This document shows, in pieces, positions 45,065-56,798 of a stretch of 64,000 nucleotides of DNA. Both the position numbers and the translations under genes were made by a program. The stretch comes from Nicotiana tabacum (lineage: Eukaryota; Streptophyta; Magnoliopsida; Solanales; Solanaceae), in the NCBI RefSeq assembly GCF_000715075.1, contig NC_134082.1, positions 212,081,448-212,145,447 of the forward strand, read 5' to 3'. The notes beneath the pieces were generated by a model that saw only the letters and a program-made list of their open reading frames with translations, was not told the DNA's origin and made no database searches. Positions within the stretch are counted from its first letter, which is position 1. Every line of letters begins with the position of its first letter.

Positions 45065-47221
45065 ATGAAAAAGGGAAAAGAGAAATTAGAAGACATCAGA
45101 GAAAACATAACAGAAGTAGAGGAAGAACTAATGAGTATAGAAAATTATGATGCGCTGATATGTAATGAAGATAAAAGATTAAGTACAATAAAAATTCTAG
45201 CAAGAATTAAAATAGAAGACTATGAAATAGAAACATTAACTTTAGTAGATTCCGGATGCACAAGATGTATAATAAATAAAAAGATAGTTCCCTCAAATTT
45301 AATCAAAACTTTAGATAAGCCAGTTACAGCTATGCAAATGGATGAAACCCATAATATATACAAACATTATGTAGATAAATCGCAGATTAGCTTTATAGAT
45401 ACATGTTTAGATTTCTATAAACCTAGCTACAAGGTAGACAAAATCTGGGTAAGAGACTTAATTATAAATGTAGATTTTATATTAGGATTGAGTTTTATAT
45501 TACATAATAATGGTAGCTGCCTACTCAGTAGAGATGGAGTAATATTCTTTAAAAATATTACACAAACACCAGTACAAACAATAGAAACTGCAACCAGGAT
45601 AAGGACACGATTGAATGCAAACCAGAAAAATCTGCAAGAAAATCAGGAAGAATGTTGTAAAAAATGTAAAGATAAAAATACATGTTGTAAGATTAAAGAA
45701 GAATCTAAAACGTTAATACTAGAAGAAAATGAAGATAAAGATATATTAGAAAAAGACTATACTTTAATAGATTCGACAGAATATACAATTTTTAAACAGG
45801 AATACAAAAAATAGGAATAATAAAAAACGAAAAAGATCTGGATAATATAATAAAAATAATAGATGAAATAGAAATAATAAGAGAAAAACCTTTAAAATAT
45901 TGGGAAAATAATAAAGTTATGTGTAAATTAGATATAATTAATCTAGAATATATAATTAAAACAACCTCAATAGAAGCTACAAATCAAGATTTAGAAGACT
46001 TCAAAATCCAAATTAAAGAACTCATGAATTTAGGTGTAATAAGGAGATCTACTTCTAAACACAGGTCAGCAACCTTCATGGTTAGAAATCATACCGAGAT
46101 AGTAAGAGGAAAAACAAGAATGGTAATAAACTATAAGAGACTCAATGATAACACTAGAACATACGGATATAAGTTACCTGATGAAACAGAACTGATAAAT
46201 AGAATACAAGGAAAAAGGATATTCAGTAAGTTTGACTGTAAATCAGGGTGATGGACAACATTTACTTGTCCAGAAGGACATTTCGAATGGTTAGTAATGT
46301 CGTTTGGACTAAAGACAACCCCACCAATTTTTCAACGAAAAATGAATAGTATATTTGGAGAATATAAGAGATTTGTTTTAGTATATGTAGATGATATATT
46401 AGTATTTAGTAAAGATATTAAGAACACTTAAGACATCTACAGACAGTATTTAGGTTATTTTTAGGAAATGGAATAATAATTAGTAAAAAGAAAATGGAAC
46501 TATGCAAAATTATATAAATTTTCTAGGAGTAATTTTAGGAAATGGAAAAATTAAATTACAACTCCATATAGCCAAAAAGGCTCTAGAAATGCCAGATAAA
46601 TTAGACAATACTAAAGAGCTACAAAAGCTTTTAGGAATAGTAAATTATGCAAGAAATTTTATAAAAGACTTAGGAAAAATAGCAGGACCATTATATGCTA
46701 ATACAGGCTCTATAGGACAAAAACATTTCAACACAGAAGACATTAAATTAGTACAAAAAGTTAAAGAAAAAATAAAAAATATTCCTGATTTAAACATGCC
46801 ATTAGAAACGGACTACTTGATTATAGAAACAAACGATAGTTTTGAAGGATGGAGAGCAGTTTTGAAAGCAAAACCAAATAAATACAGTGATAAGAATACA
46901 GAAAAAATATGTGCCTACCAAAGTGGTAAGTATAGAAAGAAAGGAAATATGAGTAGTATAGATGCAGAAATATTAGCTGTAATTTACGGATTAAATAGTT
47001 TTAAATTATATATATTGAATAAACAAGAAGTAACAATTAGAATGGACTGCGAAGCTATAGTTAAGTTTCATCAAAAGATAAATGCAAAGAATAGTAGTAT
47101 AAGAAGATGGTTAAATTTTATTGATACTATATCAATATATAATTTAGTTTTCGAACATATTAAAGGAAAAGATAATAATCTAGCAGATCAGTTAAGTAGG
47201 CTTAAAATTACTGTCAATTAA
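45065..47221 (+). pseudogene. Viral protease-RT-RNase H polyprotein, broken
   Basis: An aspartic protease motif (LVDSGC, about 45243-45260) lies in a 249-codon open part ending at TAG near 45812. RT resumes in another frame at 45919 (fingers motif GVIRRSTS near 46035; MVINYKRLND). It is cut by TGA at 46249-46251 where an aromatic residue is expected after FDCKSG, and continues with MSFGL and the catalytic YVDD (46384-46395). A further stop lies near 46428. RNase H (46790-47221) keeps DAEILAV and RMDCEA and ends with DNNLADQLSRL. No intact enzyme can be made from this copy. Confidence 0.88.
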
Positions 47222-47236
47222 TAAAAAGTATTTTAC

Positions 47237-48474
47237 ATGTACAGCATGAGACCAATAGTTCCCAAGACTGAAGATAAAGGGAAGGGCATTCAAGCCTCAT
47301 CCTCAAACAGATACTTGCAGACAGTATTAGGTAATCTTCATTTTAAGCCACAATCTTTTGCAGAACAAGCTAATATGGAAAGGATAAGTTTTGAAAAATA
47401 TAATTTAATATTTTTTCCCACCATCAAACATATCATTTAGAGTTTTATCAGAATGTGTCATAGATAGACTTCAAAGGTGTCTGATTGATAACCTATGGAT
47501 AACATATACTAAAAAAGACACTAAATATTTTATAGCGGCTCTTAATGCCTTGGGACAGTATTTTACAGACAAAAACCAAGATAAAAGATTTAAATACTAT
47601 GTAGTTATACATGGTAAGACAAATGATATTTTCAGACATGGTCGGAAGTACTAGACTCTATTAAAGGTGTAGAAAAACCGCTTTTCAAACGTTTCAATGA
47701 TTTCATTGAAGCATTAGACTATGCAAGAGGAATACTAGGACCAAACTACTATATCTCCCCAGCACGCAGACAAAACCCAGAAACCCCCCCCCCCAATATA
47801 ACATCCAAAAAGACGACAAGATAATATTCTGTGATCATTGCTCATCAATGACAGAAGCCTTCAAACGAATAAACCAGAAAAATGAAATCCTGGCTCAAGA
47901 AAAAACAAAACTTATGGAGCAAGTGAAGGTACTAGAACAAAGAGTGCATGCGTTAAGATTTGAATTGACACAATCCCAAACTCAAGTTATTTTTCAACAA
48001 GACACAGAAACGAGCAGTCCAAAATAGAGTTCTCCATTTTAAGCAAAAATGGATGAGAAGTGTGTTGCATTCCCCAATGAATGTAGCAAAATCTACTGTA
48101 TCTGATAATGATACAGCTAGTCCGGTTCAAACGGTGACCAGTAAAGACACATCAAATCCGTTTATGGCTGTCACTTTGCCAAAAAGTGAAGATGAAGGTT
48201 CATCAAGACGAAGACTACCTAGAACATTAACACAAGGAGAAACATTAAAAAAGAAGGGTATAATTCGTAAAAAGAAAAAAATGAGAAAATAGAAAACATA
48301 ATTAAACTAACATTAGAAAATTTCTTTCAAGAAAAAGAAGAACAAGATAAACATATGATTAAAAATCCTAGTCCTAATCCAAGTCCAGAAAGGTCTCAAA
48401 GCTCAGATGAAAACCACCTAAATTATCAAGATGCTCAAGATCCATACGAAGATGATTCAAGAATGAGTTTTTGA
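47237..48474 (+). pseudogene. Viral transactivator / inclusion-body protein ORF, broken
   Basis: The open part from 47237 ends at TAG 47438-47440 after a slip at a T/C run (about 47412). The next frame carries on with LSECVIDRLQR and, near 47640-47760, a caulimovirus viroplasmin-like motif (SIKGVEKPLFK ... ALDYARGILGPNYYISPA). A run of nine C (47786-47794) marks another frame problem. A predicted coiled-coil-like, Gln/Glu-rich stretch follows (47870-48000), then a Ser/Thr-rich and basic C-terminus ending at TGA 48472-48474. Confidence 0.75.
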
Positions 48475-48600
48475 TTCAATAGCTATACGTAATTTAGACA
48501 CGTAAAAGAAAGAAAGGTCTCAATCAAAAGCAATTGAGAGCAACAAGGACAAAGAAGGAGCAATAATTCTGGCGTGCCAATGCAAAAGACAATAAAAGAA

Positions 48601-48676
48601 GATGTGACATAAAGAAGAAAGACGTGACATAAAGAAGAAAAGAAATGACATAAAGAAAAAAAGATGTGACAAAAGG
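48601..48676 (+). promoter_or_regulatory. Tandem 20-bp TGACAT repeats upstream of the viral TATA box
   Basis: Four units: GATGTGACATAAAGAAGAAA, GACGTGACATAAAGAAGAAA, a variant with AAATGACATAAAG, and a last GATGTGACAAAAGG. They lie about 190-260 bp upstream of the TATA box in the viral intergenic region, where caulimovirids keep enhancers with TGACG-type motifs. Regulatory function is inferred. Confidence 0.55.
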
Positions 48677-48859
48677 TAGTGCTAGTGGTACTACAAGACA
48701 AGCTGGATTTTTGAGTGAAAGAAAAAGTTACAAACACTAAGGGAATCTCTGATCAAGCCATGTGAAGATGGGGCCCAATAAAGTACTCTACAAGGCTTGA
48801 CAAGAAAGATTTCTGAAATGTTTGAAATCCATTTTTCAAATCCATTTCAAAAACTTAGC

Positions 48860-48867
48860 TATAAAAA
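48860..48867 (+). promoter_or_regulatory. TATA box of the pararetroviral promoter
   Basis: TATAAAAA in context TTAGCTATAAAAAGG, in the large intergenic region after the inclusion-body gene. This is the position of the genome-length RNA promoter in Caulimoviridae. Poly(A) signals follow about 180 bp downstream. Confidence 0.65.
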
Positions 48868-49035
48868 GGAAAAGAAAGAAGACGAAAGACAAGATACAAG
48901 TCCAAGAGAAACCATTCTGAAGAAAACCATCCAAACACCCTCCTCCATTACCAACCATTCTCCAAATACTTTGTATTATACCTTTATAAAATATTTCCTT
49001 ATGTATGCTTTAGTAGTTCTTCTTCCAAGCCTGTA

Positions 49036-49045
49036 AAATAAATAA
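49036..49045 (+). terminator. Overlapping AATAAA poly(A) signals of the viral transcript
   Basis: AATAAATAAA contains two overlapping AATAAA signals about 180 bp after the TATA box. This matches pararetroviral layout, in which the signal lies inside the terminal redundancy of the RNA. Confidence 0.55.
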
Positions 49046-49619
49046 ATCCTTAGGCTTATGTGTGTTCGTTTTTAATTCTCAAGTCCAGTAGACTCTTTCG
49101 GGTTTCCCGAAAGGGAAATCTCTCTCCTGTAAAAATGTAAGTTACTTATGTTTATCTAAATTATGTTTCTAGATATTACCCATATTTTTTCAGCTTTATG
49201 TTATTGTACGACTTTATATTTATTATTCCTTAATTATTAGTTTGATAATAATCAGACATCACTCTTAGTATATGGTTAACTTTTCAATTCCTTAACACTT
49301 TTGATGGATTAACCTGTAAATTCCTAGGAGAAACCGGTTAAGTAAAACCCGAAAATAATTAAGAATGAGTATATGTGTTTAACCGTGGCCAGGGTGAGGT
49401 TAAAGAAAAAGGAGTTAAGAATAAGATTTATTTCTTTAAAAGATTGGGAAGAAGAGATGAACAGAGTGAAGTAAGTAAAAAAAAGTATAAAGTAAAAAAA
49501 GGGTAATTTACGTTCATAATTTGGATAATACTGTAACTATACAGGTCTATAGATTAAGAGAGAGAGAAAGTACCTAGTAGAATTTTTACAACATAAGTAC
49601 TTAATCACAAAAAATATTC
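49046..49619 (+). other. Viral leader region, noncoding
   Basis: AT-rich stretch between the poly(A) signals and the next viral ORF. It contains a short perfect inverted repeat CTTTCGGGTTTCCCGAAAG (49096-49114). I did not find a clean initiator-Met primer site in it. Confidence 0.45.
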
Positions 49620-49859
49620 TTGTTAATGAATCGTAATAATTATACCCATCCAGAAATATTTGCTAGAAGTCTTACCTCAAATTTAGAAGAGTTTATATTA
49701 GACCTAGAAACCGAATTTTATTCGATAGTAGATTTAGCCGTACATTTCATATACCTACAATGCAATAGTAGTATTTGTTTAGATATATATAGAAAACAAC
49801 TGCATCTGATATTTTTAATATTATCATATCATCAATCATACTATCTAAGAAGATTATAA
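49620..49859 (+). pseudogene. Start of the first viral ORF, truncated
   Basis: 79 codons from a frame start near 49620 (ATG at 49622 or 49627 region), following the leader. The product begins with a hydrophilic segment (HPEIFARSLTSNLEEF) and is cut off by a stop before the tandem repeat at 49867. By position it would be the first ORF of the circular genome. I cannot confirm identity from this length. Confidence 0.5.
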
Positions 49860-49866
49860 TTTTAAT

Positions 49867-49961
49867 AAAGACAGACACCATATAACCCCATCATATATAA
49901 TCTTATTAAAGACAGACACCATATAACCCCATCATATATAATCTTATTAAAGACAGACTAT
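49867..49961. repeat. 41-bp tandem repeat (2.3 copies)
   Basis: AAAGACAGACACCATATAAC units start at 49867, 49908 and 49949, separated by 41 bp. They lie just inside the right border of the viral insert and are followed by a short (TA)n run. Confidence 0.85.
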
Positions 49962-49979
49962 ATATATATATATGGTATA

Positions 49980-50038
49980 TTTGCTAGTTTATTTAATACC
50001 AAAATAAGATTTTTTAGTGTGGGTTTTATTTGCTATTC
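49980..50038. repeat. 60-bp direct repeat, right flank of the viral insert
   Basis: Partner of 43646-43705. Host-type sequence (ATTAAAATAAGGGGTTGATA) follows it. Confidence 0.9.
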
Positions 50039-50542
50039 CTATTAAAATAAGGGGTTGATACTAGCTATTTTCTCAAGTTAAAGACTCATAATTATTTGGG
50101 TGTGAAATTTGAAGAAAAAAATTTTCAAGTGATAATAGTATTTAAAAATTATTATAATTATGTTCGGAAATAAATATAATTTGGAGCTGCTTTTGAATTT
50201 TTCTGATTTATTTAAAGTAAGAATTTTGAAAAATATTTTTTAGAGTTTTTTAAATTTTAATTTTTAATGACCAAACATTAATTTGAGAAAAAAATAAATA
50301 CTTTTCAGAAAAAAAGAATTTCTTTTATAGCCAAGCGGGCCCTAATTAAGCTTCTGTCAATGTTTGTAAATTTAAATATTCAATCATCTTGACATCAAGT
50401 AAATAAGTTCAGTCACATTAGTTATTCACAAATTATACTTTATTCTTTCATGGTATTAATTAATTATTAAAAAATAGAAAGAGGTAACGATACTACTAGA
50501 AGAACAAACTGTGACTGCAACTCCCCCAAACAAAAGCTAAAA
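50039..50542. other. Upstream region of the pseudouridine synthase gene
   Basis: AT-rich, no coding sequence. It contains the promoter and leader of the next gene; I could not single out a convincing TATA box. Confidence 0.4.
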
Positions 50543-53500
50543 ATGGCGAAATCAGTAGTAATTCCTCGTATGTCTCTCATCTTCCTCCGCTCCAAATCCA
50601 TGTCTTCTCTCACTATAATACCTCACACTATTTTCTCACCCTCAGAAAAGCTCCATCCCCTTATTCTCAAAAAATCCCATTATTCACTTCATTTTTTCTC
50701 TACTACTTCAACTCCATACCCGCTTCAATATGATATGATAATCTCCCGCCCTGCAAATTCCCCTTCACTAATCCAAAAATCCCGTCCACAACGCTTCCTT
50801 CCCAATTCAAAACCTACTGATTCCGAACCCGAACCCGGTTCAGAACTCGGTTTCGACGATTGGGTTGATAGGAAATTGAATTCAAAATCATCTAATGAGG
50901 AACCCAATTCGGATAATATTATGAAAATGGATAAAGGGAAAAGGAAATATTATAATAAGAGGAGAAAAAGAATGTTTGGCGGGTCGGATTCGGATTCGGG
51001 GGATGAGAATAACCGGGGCAAGGATAATGAGTTTGTTGAGCTGAAGCAGGAAGTAGTGGAGCTACGTACATTGCACAAGAAGGAAGAAGAGTTGTACTTT
51101 TATGACAATTTTGCTTACCCTTGGGAAAAAGATAAGCATTATAAGATGGTGTATCAATTGGAGAAAAAGTATTTTCCTGATCAGTGTTTTGATAAAGCTT
51201 TTCTTGAACCTGGGCAATCAAATGAGAATGTAAAGAAGAGCAAAAAGAAATTGGGAATTAGGGAAAAGATAATGGAGAAAGATGGTGATGGTGTGGTTGA
51301 TAAAAATTTGATCTTTTTTGAGGAAGAAGAAAAGGGTAATGTAAAGAATAGCAAAAAGAAAACTTTTGATGGTGGGGTTGATAAAAGTTTGATCTCTTTT
51401 GAGGAAGGAGAAAAGGGTGTGAGGAATAGGGGTGAAAATAAGGAAGAAGGTAAAGTTGATGTATCGGAGAAGAAAGTGGAAGAGTTCTTCAAGTGTTTGA
51501 AGAAAGTTCCAAATAAGGAAAATGGTGTTGTTAGTGCTGAGCCGTTTCTAGCTACAAGGAGTACAGGGCTTCCTCCTAAATGGGATAGCCCGGGTGGGAC
51601 AGTGGTATTAGTGAATAAACCAAAAGGTGAGTTTGAGCTCTTAATTGTCTTGACACTGGGATTTATTATGTGCGTTTGTTAAACGTTGATGTGTTTTTAG
51701 AAGAGTTAATATAAGAGTTTTAAGTTCTCATGTGAAGTCAATGTTAAGTTTGAGTTTATAATTGAACAAGAAACATTAGTTACAAGTTGGATTGACAGAA
51801 TAGAGATTCTTAATGCAATGCTTGAGAAGTTTGACTTCATTTCCTTGTTTGATTTTTTAAAATTGTAGGTTTACTCTTAGAGAGTCTCAGAGTCAGAGAT
51901 AAGCAAAACTTGTTTGGGAGTGTGATATGTACATAACGAATTCAGATAGTGTATGGTTATTGATGAAAACTGCCCAAGAGTCTTATTTTCTGTAGTGTTG
52001 TCCATCACAAAGTTCACGAAAAGGACTTATACGTTGATACGCAAAATATATTCACATAAAAGCAGAATATAGAATCAAATGCCATAAATATAATTTACGA
52101 GTCAGGATTGTCTCTTATGATCTAATATCGTAAATCCAAACCAAGGTTAGGAGGCTCTTGCATTTTGGGAAATATAGTTATTAAAGCTTCATTTTCTTCT
52201 TCTTCTTCATCTTCTTTTTTGGGTGACTATTAGTCTGAATTGCCTTACAGGTTGGACTTCTTTCACTGTTTGTGGAAAGTTGCGGCGTCTAACAAAAGTG
52301 AAAAAGGTACATTTTTCCTAACCACAATCTAGGGGCTATCTGATATGGTCTCGGAGAAGCAGTACGCGAACTCTTTTTAAGAATATTTTCAAGATAAATT
52401 TTTCTGGTGATCTTTTGTATTTGAAGGTGCATTACCATGTTAGTCTTAGGAACAAGAACGAAAATTTGAAAAAACTTTTGGACGAGTGTTTTCACTTTAA
52501 AATACTTGAATATGTAGTTTGATTATATCCATGCTGATTAATAGCACTCTTACTCCGATTAAAAAAAAAGAGCTTGAATATGGTTCTGATTTCTGTCTGA
52601 AGATTTACTATTTTGATTTTCTTTAACATATCTATTCCTAATGTAAGATACTATGAAATCTTAGATTTTTAAACAAGAACTTCCCCTCATCAAGTTTTAT
52701 GTATTCTTTTTGGTGTTGGGCGCTCCACTAGATCGATTCTGCTAAGGTAGAAGACTCTGTCCAGCAAAATCAGACCTGTGGGCTGAAGAACATGTTGGGG
52801 CGAGGAAGAAAAGAGTATTTAGCAAAATTTGAGAGAATTTACATTTTTGAGCATTTTGTTACCTCCTTCCTCCAATGTTCATTTTAAATTGAAGACCTTG
52901 TAGCAAACTTTTGTTTCTACAAAAAGATTGCCCCATTCTATTTGGGGGGGGGGGGGGGGTCTTATCTTTGTATTTTGGTTAAGGGGGGTTTTATGCTTAT
53001 ATTCACGTGATTGGAAACATTCATCACGTTCAGACTAAATACAAGCTGAACTAAGGCATTTTTATTCCATTTTATTACCACCTTCTCCTTCAAATTCATC
53101 TTTTGCAGGTGGGCCATGCTGGAACGCTTGATCCAATGGCAACTGGATTATTGATTGTATGCGTTGGTAAAGCTACAAAGATCGTTGACAGGTAACTTGC
53201 AATAAGGTTTTAGTTGAATTAGTCTGGGGGAGCTTTCAGGGATTCCTGAAATTTGATGAGAGTTTCTTATTCCTGCTACTATTTTCCTTTTGTCTTAGGA
53301 GAACTTATACACGTCTATGAACAGTTTCTTTTAGTCTCTCGATAGAGTCATATGATAAATTTTTTTGAAGTCTAAATTGTTCTTGGCAGTTATCAGGGTA
53401 TGATGAAGGGCTACAGTGGAATCTTCCGTCTGGGGGAAGCCACCTCTACCTGGGATGCAGATTCCCCGGTATTTATTATTTAATTTATTTTTTGAAGTTA

Positions 53501-55860
53501 TAAATCTTAGATAAAACTGGACCATGTGACTTATTTCACCCCTACGAAAGTCTCATCTAATACTCAGTGAAACAAATTAAGATGGCAAGATGAGAAGTTT
53601 CATGATAAAGTCAACACGAATAAAGTCTATTGATGTTACACAAACTGGATCTAGTTATTTGTTTTCCCCCGGATTATCTTACTTATGTAAGTTTGGATTC
53701 TGTAATATCCAGGTTATCCAGCGAGAGCCGTGGGAGCATATCAAGGATAAGGACATAAAGAAAACAGCAGCGTCCTTTTATGGAGAGATATGGCAAGTCC
53801 CTCCGATGTTCTCAGCAATCAAAGTATGTTAATTTTAGTTGCAACACTTAAGTTCCTCCAATTATTGATTCTGCCGAATATAAATTTATCCGGTGTATAT
53901 TTTGATTTTTATAACAATGATTACAACATCTTCTTACCCTGGATGAATAAAATTATTGATACCAGATTTACACTTTCTTAAACAATTTTTTCTTAGTATT
54001 TTCAACACGCTTAATTTTGTTATGAGTCATGAAATATGGCAATCACATGAAATGAAAACATGGTGAATCAACTCCAGCTATATCTTCAGTCAATGTAATG
54101 ACCTAGTTGCTGCTGATACTATTTGTATTTAACATAAGCTTAAATCAAAGTGTGCTGATTCAGAAAAGATTGCTGTTACTTCTGTAATCTGTAATTGTTT
54201 GAGTTGTTATTTTCTCTTTCCTTTAATAAGTTCATCCATTTTTTGCCAGCTTCATCAGAATTTCTCTTGGATGACCAAGCATGAATTGGATTTAGTATTG
54301 TGTTATTACTTATTAGACTCCGTCTACTTGTGATAGGTTGGTGGTGAAAAGATGTATGAGAAAGCAAGAAGAGGGGAAAGCATCGAACTTTCACCGAGGA
54401 GGATTTCAATTTTCGAATTTGACGTGAAGCGGAGTTTAGATGACAGGTTATTTTGTTGAACTCTTCTGGTGCTAATCTTGTGCCACATGGATGTCTCACC
54501 TCTTGAAAAATCATCTCTGTGTTTATTGTCTGTGCCTAAGAATTAAAAGCCCTAGCCAAGGTTCTCTCAAAGCGTCTAAACATTCCTAGGGTGCTTCCAA
54601 AGTGTCTTACCAGCATTGAATTCTTTAGTGCTAAATGTACACTCAAGTTTTGTTTGAGGGTGAGGTGGAGAACTCATTCTGATTGAAAGCAAGAAATATA
54701 TTTCTTGCAGAGTGCTTTATTGGAGTTGCACAAACTTCCTCCCGTTTGTGGATTTATTTATTAAGTACTTCAAAAGTTTTATGAGAACCTCACAAGGGTA
54801 GCATCTTCTTGATATGCATCCCCTTGATTCTGAAGCATGTCTATATTTCAAATATGCTTTCATGTGAAGCATGTCTATATTCCAGCCAATTACTCCTAGA
54901 GGAAACTGAGTAATTCTTGTACGTCTATAAATCAGACATGTTCTTTTTTTCTTTCTTTCAGATATGCTTTCATGTGAAGCAGAATTAGGATATTTGCGAC
55001 AGATATACTTATAATTTACATGCATTGACATGAGCAAGTCTTTTGGTTGCTAATGGTTGTCACTCCACTAAAGCTGTTTTATTATTTCGCCAAAAGTTTC
55101 ATATTGAAGATACTTTTTTTTTCTTTTTCTTCTCTCCTTTTCTCTTTTTTGAATTGGCAGACAGAATGTCATTTTCCGAGTTAGATGCTCAAAAGGTACC
55201 TATGTCCGATCACTATGTGCAGACTTCGGGAAAGCTCTTGGCAGGTAACATATAAAGATAATATTCGTTTTAATATTAAAAAAGCTTCTACATTTTGTGA
55301 TAGATGATGAGAAATGACAAATGTTCGGTGATGCATAATTTCTTTTTAATTCTTTATGTTCTTCTAAGTGGATTCAAACCCAAACTGAAAATTTTACTTG
55401 CAGTTGCGCTCACTTGACAGCTCTAAGACGAGATTCAATTGGTAAGACACTGTTCTTTTAAATTCAGTTTTTATTGAAAGTCTTGGGTTGTCTTGTTTTA
55501 TATCTGAAAATAGTTGTGAAAAAGGGTTCCCTTTATCTAGAACATCAAGTGATAAGAGAGGTCTTCGTTGAATTTTTGATTGCTGTGAGCAGCTTGTGGT
55601 CAGGGTTTGTGACAATGCTATTGTAGTACTAGAGAGTGTTGCCTGAATCTTGCGCCTAATAACACGGCAGAAAACACCATATATGCCTTTTACCTGAAGC
55701 TAGGTCTTGAATTCCACAAGTCGAACCCAATACTGCTTCCTGCAAGTAGTTGTCAGTACTTAGCTAATTGTGCTCTCTTTACCTCACAGGAGAGTACTCA
55801 GCAGATGATGCTTGGGAATTTCAAGAGTTGGAAGAGGCAATCACCAAAGGATATTTGTAA
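50543..55860 (+). CDS. TruB-family tRNA pseudouridine synthase, likely organellar
   Basis: TruB enzymes isomerise U55 in the tRNA T-loop to pseudouridine. Nine exons with GT-AG borders and consistent phase: 50543-51626, 52251-52306, 53109-53191, 53390-53468, 53713-53823, 54337-54446, 55161-55244, 55404-55441, 55790-55860 (TAA), giving 571 residues. The catalytic domain starts near residue 355: [11 protein letters not shown], then [13 protein letters not shown] with the catalytic Asp at about residue 388, [43 protein letters not shown], and [19 protein letters not shown]. The first 50 residues are Ser-rich with few acidic residues, like a transit peptide. Residues 100-340 are a charged, low-complexity extension absent from bacterial TruB, with an internal partial duplication. 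It lies head-on (convergent) with the DUF707 gene. Confidence 0.93.
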
Positions 55861-56798
55861 GATTCTTGGAAATTCCAGTGAGCAGAGTTACCCAATACCT
55901 GTGCTTGTGGAAGACTAGCAGGCAGCAGGTACTGGTGGAATAGTTGAGGTGCGCGCAAGCAGCCCGGACACCACCGTTGTAAAGAAAAAAAAATTCTTGG
56001 AGATTCCACATTTGTTGGTGGCAATTGGAGATCTATACTAGCTACCTTGACCTTAACAAAGGATTTCACTTTCGCCTCCACTTTACCTCTTTCCTTGCTT
56101 TTTCCTACTTTCCCTTAGTTTCTGGGCAGAAGTGTATAAGTTATATCCTTTATAAGTTGAAGATAAGGGTGAATGTAATAGCACTTTGTAACCCTTTCTG
56201 GTATTAATTGCACTTATTTTTTTGTTACTACCTTTAGTATGACACCTTTTTAAGTGTAAGTACAAATGAAATAGGTCTATTGCATTATGGAGTTTGTTAT
56301 TTTATCCTATGTGTCGACGCACGTAGCAATTTTCACTGGCATTTTCAGCACCAAGATAAATGAAGCTGGGAGGAAGGCAGTCCCTGTGGATAATGTAACA
56401 TTTGCAACAAGATAAATTAACAAAAACTTAAGTATGTTAATAGCATTTCAAATATTAAAGTTCACTACCCTCAAATATCGATGGCCAAATTTCAACTTGT
56501 AAATAATGACACTTTAGTATGACCGTACACTGATGATATCCTCAACCCTATCTTCAAGACGTTAACATGACCATATGAAATAAGTACCTATACAGGAGTT
56601 TTGACTTTGAACTCAAACAAGCATAAAACACAAGTTATCAGGAGGCTGACACAAAATGATATATATTACTAATAACAAAAAACAAGGAGAATACAGAAAT
56701 TTCTTTCTACCAACTTGGAACTCTAAACCATCATTAGATATTTGCACACAACAACGTTCGATGTCCTACAAACATTCTAAATCGTGTGAGTGTCCCAC
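55861..56798. other. Convergent 3' flanks of the TruB and DUF707 genes
   Basis: About 940 bp without coding sequence, holding both 3' UTRs. No strong AATAAA signal stands out in either direction apart from AT-rich near matches. Confidence 0.5.

Larger units (their letters stand above)
43706..49979 (+). mobile_element. Endogenous pararetrovirus copy (solendovirus-like), degenerate
   Basis: In order: coat protein with CCHC zinc finger, aspartic protease, RT with YVDD, RNase H, a transactivator/inclusion-body protein, an intergenic region with TATA box and poly(A) signals, and the start of a further ORF. There is no integrase and no LTR, as in Caulimoviridae. The gene order and character suggest the tobacco vein clearing virus group. 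The copy is a linear cut of the circular genome, starting inside the coat gene and ending just after the start of the next ORF, so the movement-protein part is missing. Every ORF is broken by stops or frame changes. A 60-bp direct repeat flanks it. Confidence 0.85.

Noticed and set aside
49046..49619. Search for a tRNA-Met primer site in the viral leader
   Set aside because: No convincing TGGTATCAGAGC match was found, so none is annotated.
52947..52962. Run of about 16 G in a TruB intron
   Set aside because: Simple homopolymer; no evidence of function, and length may be a sequencing artefact.
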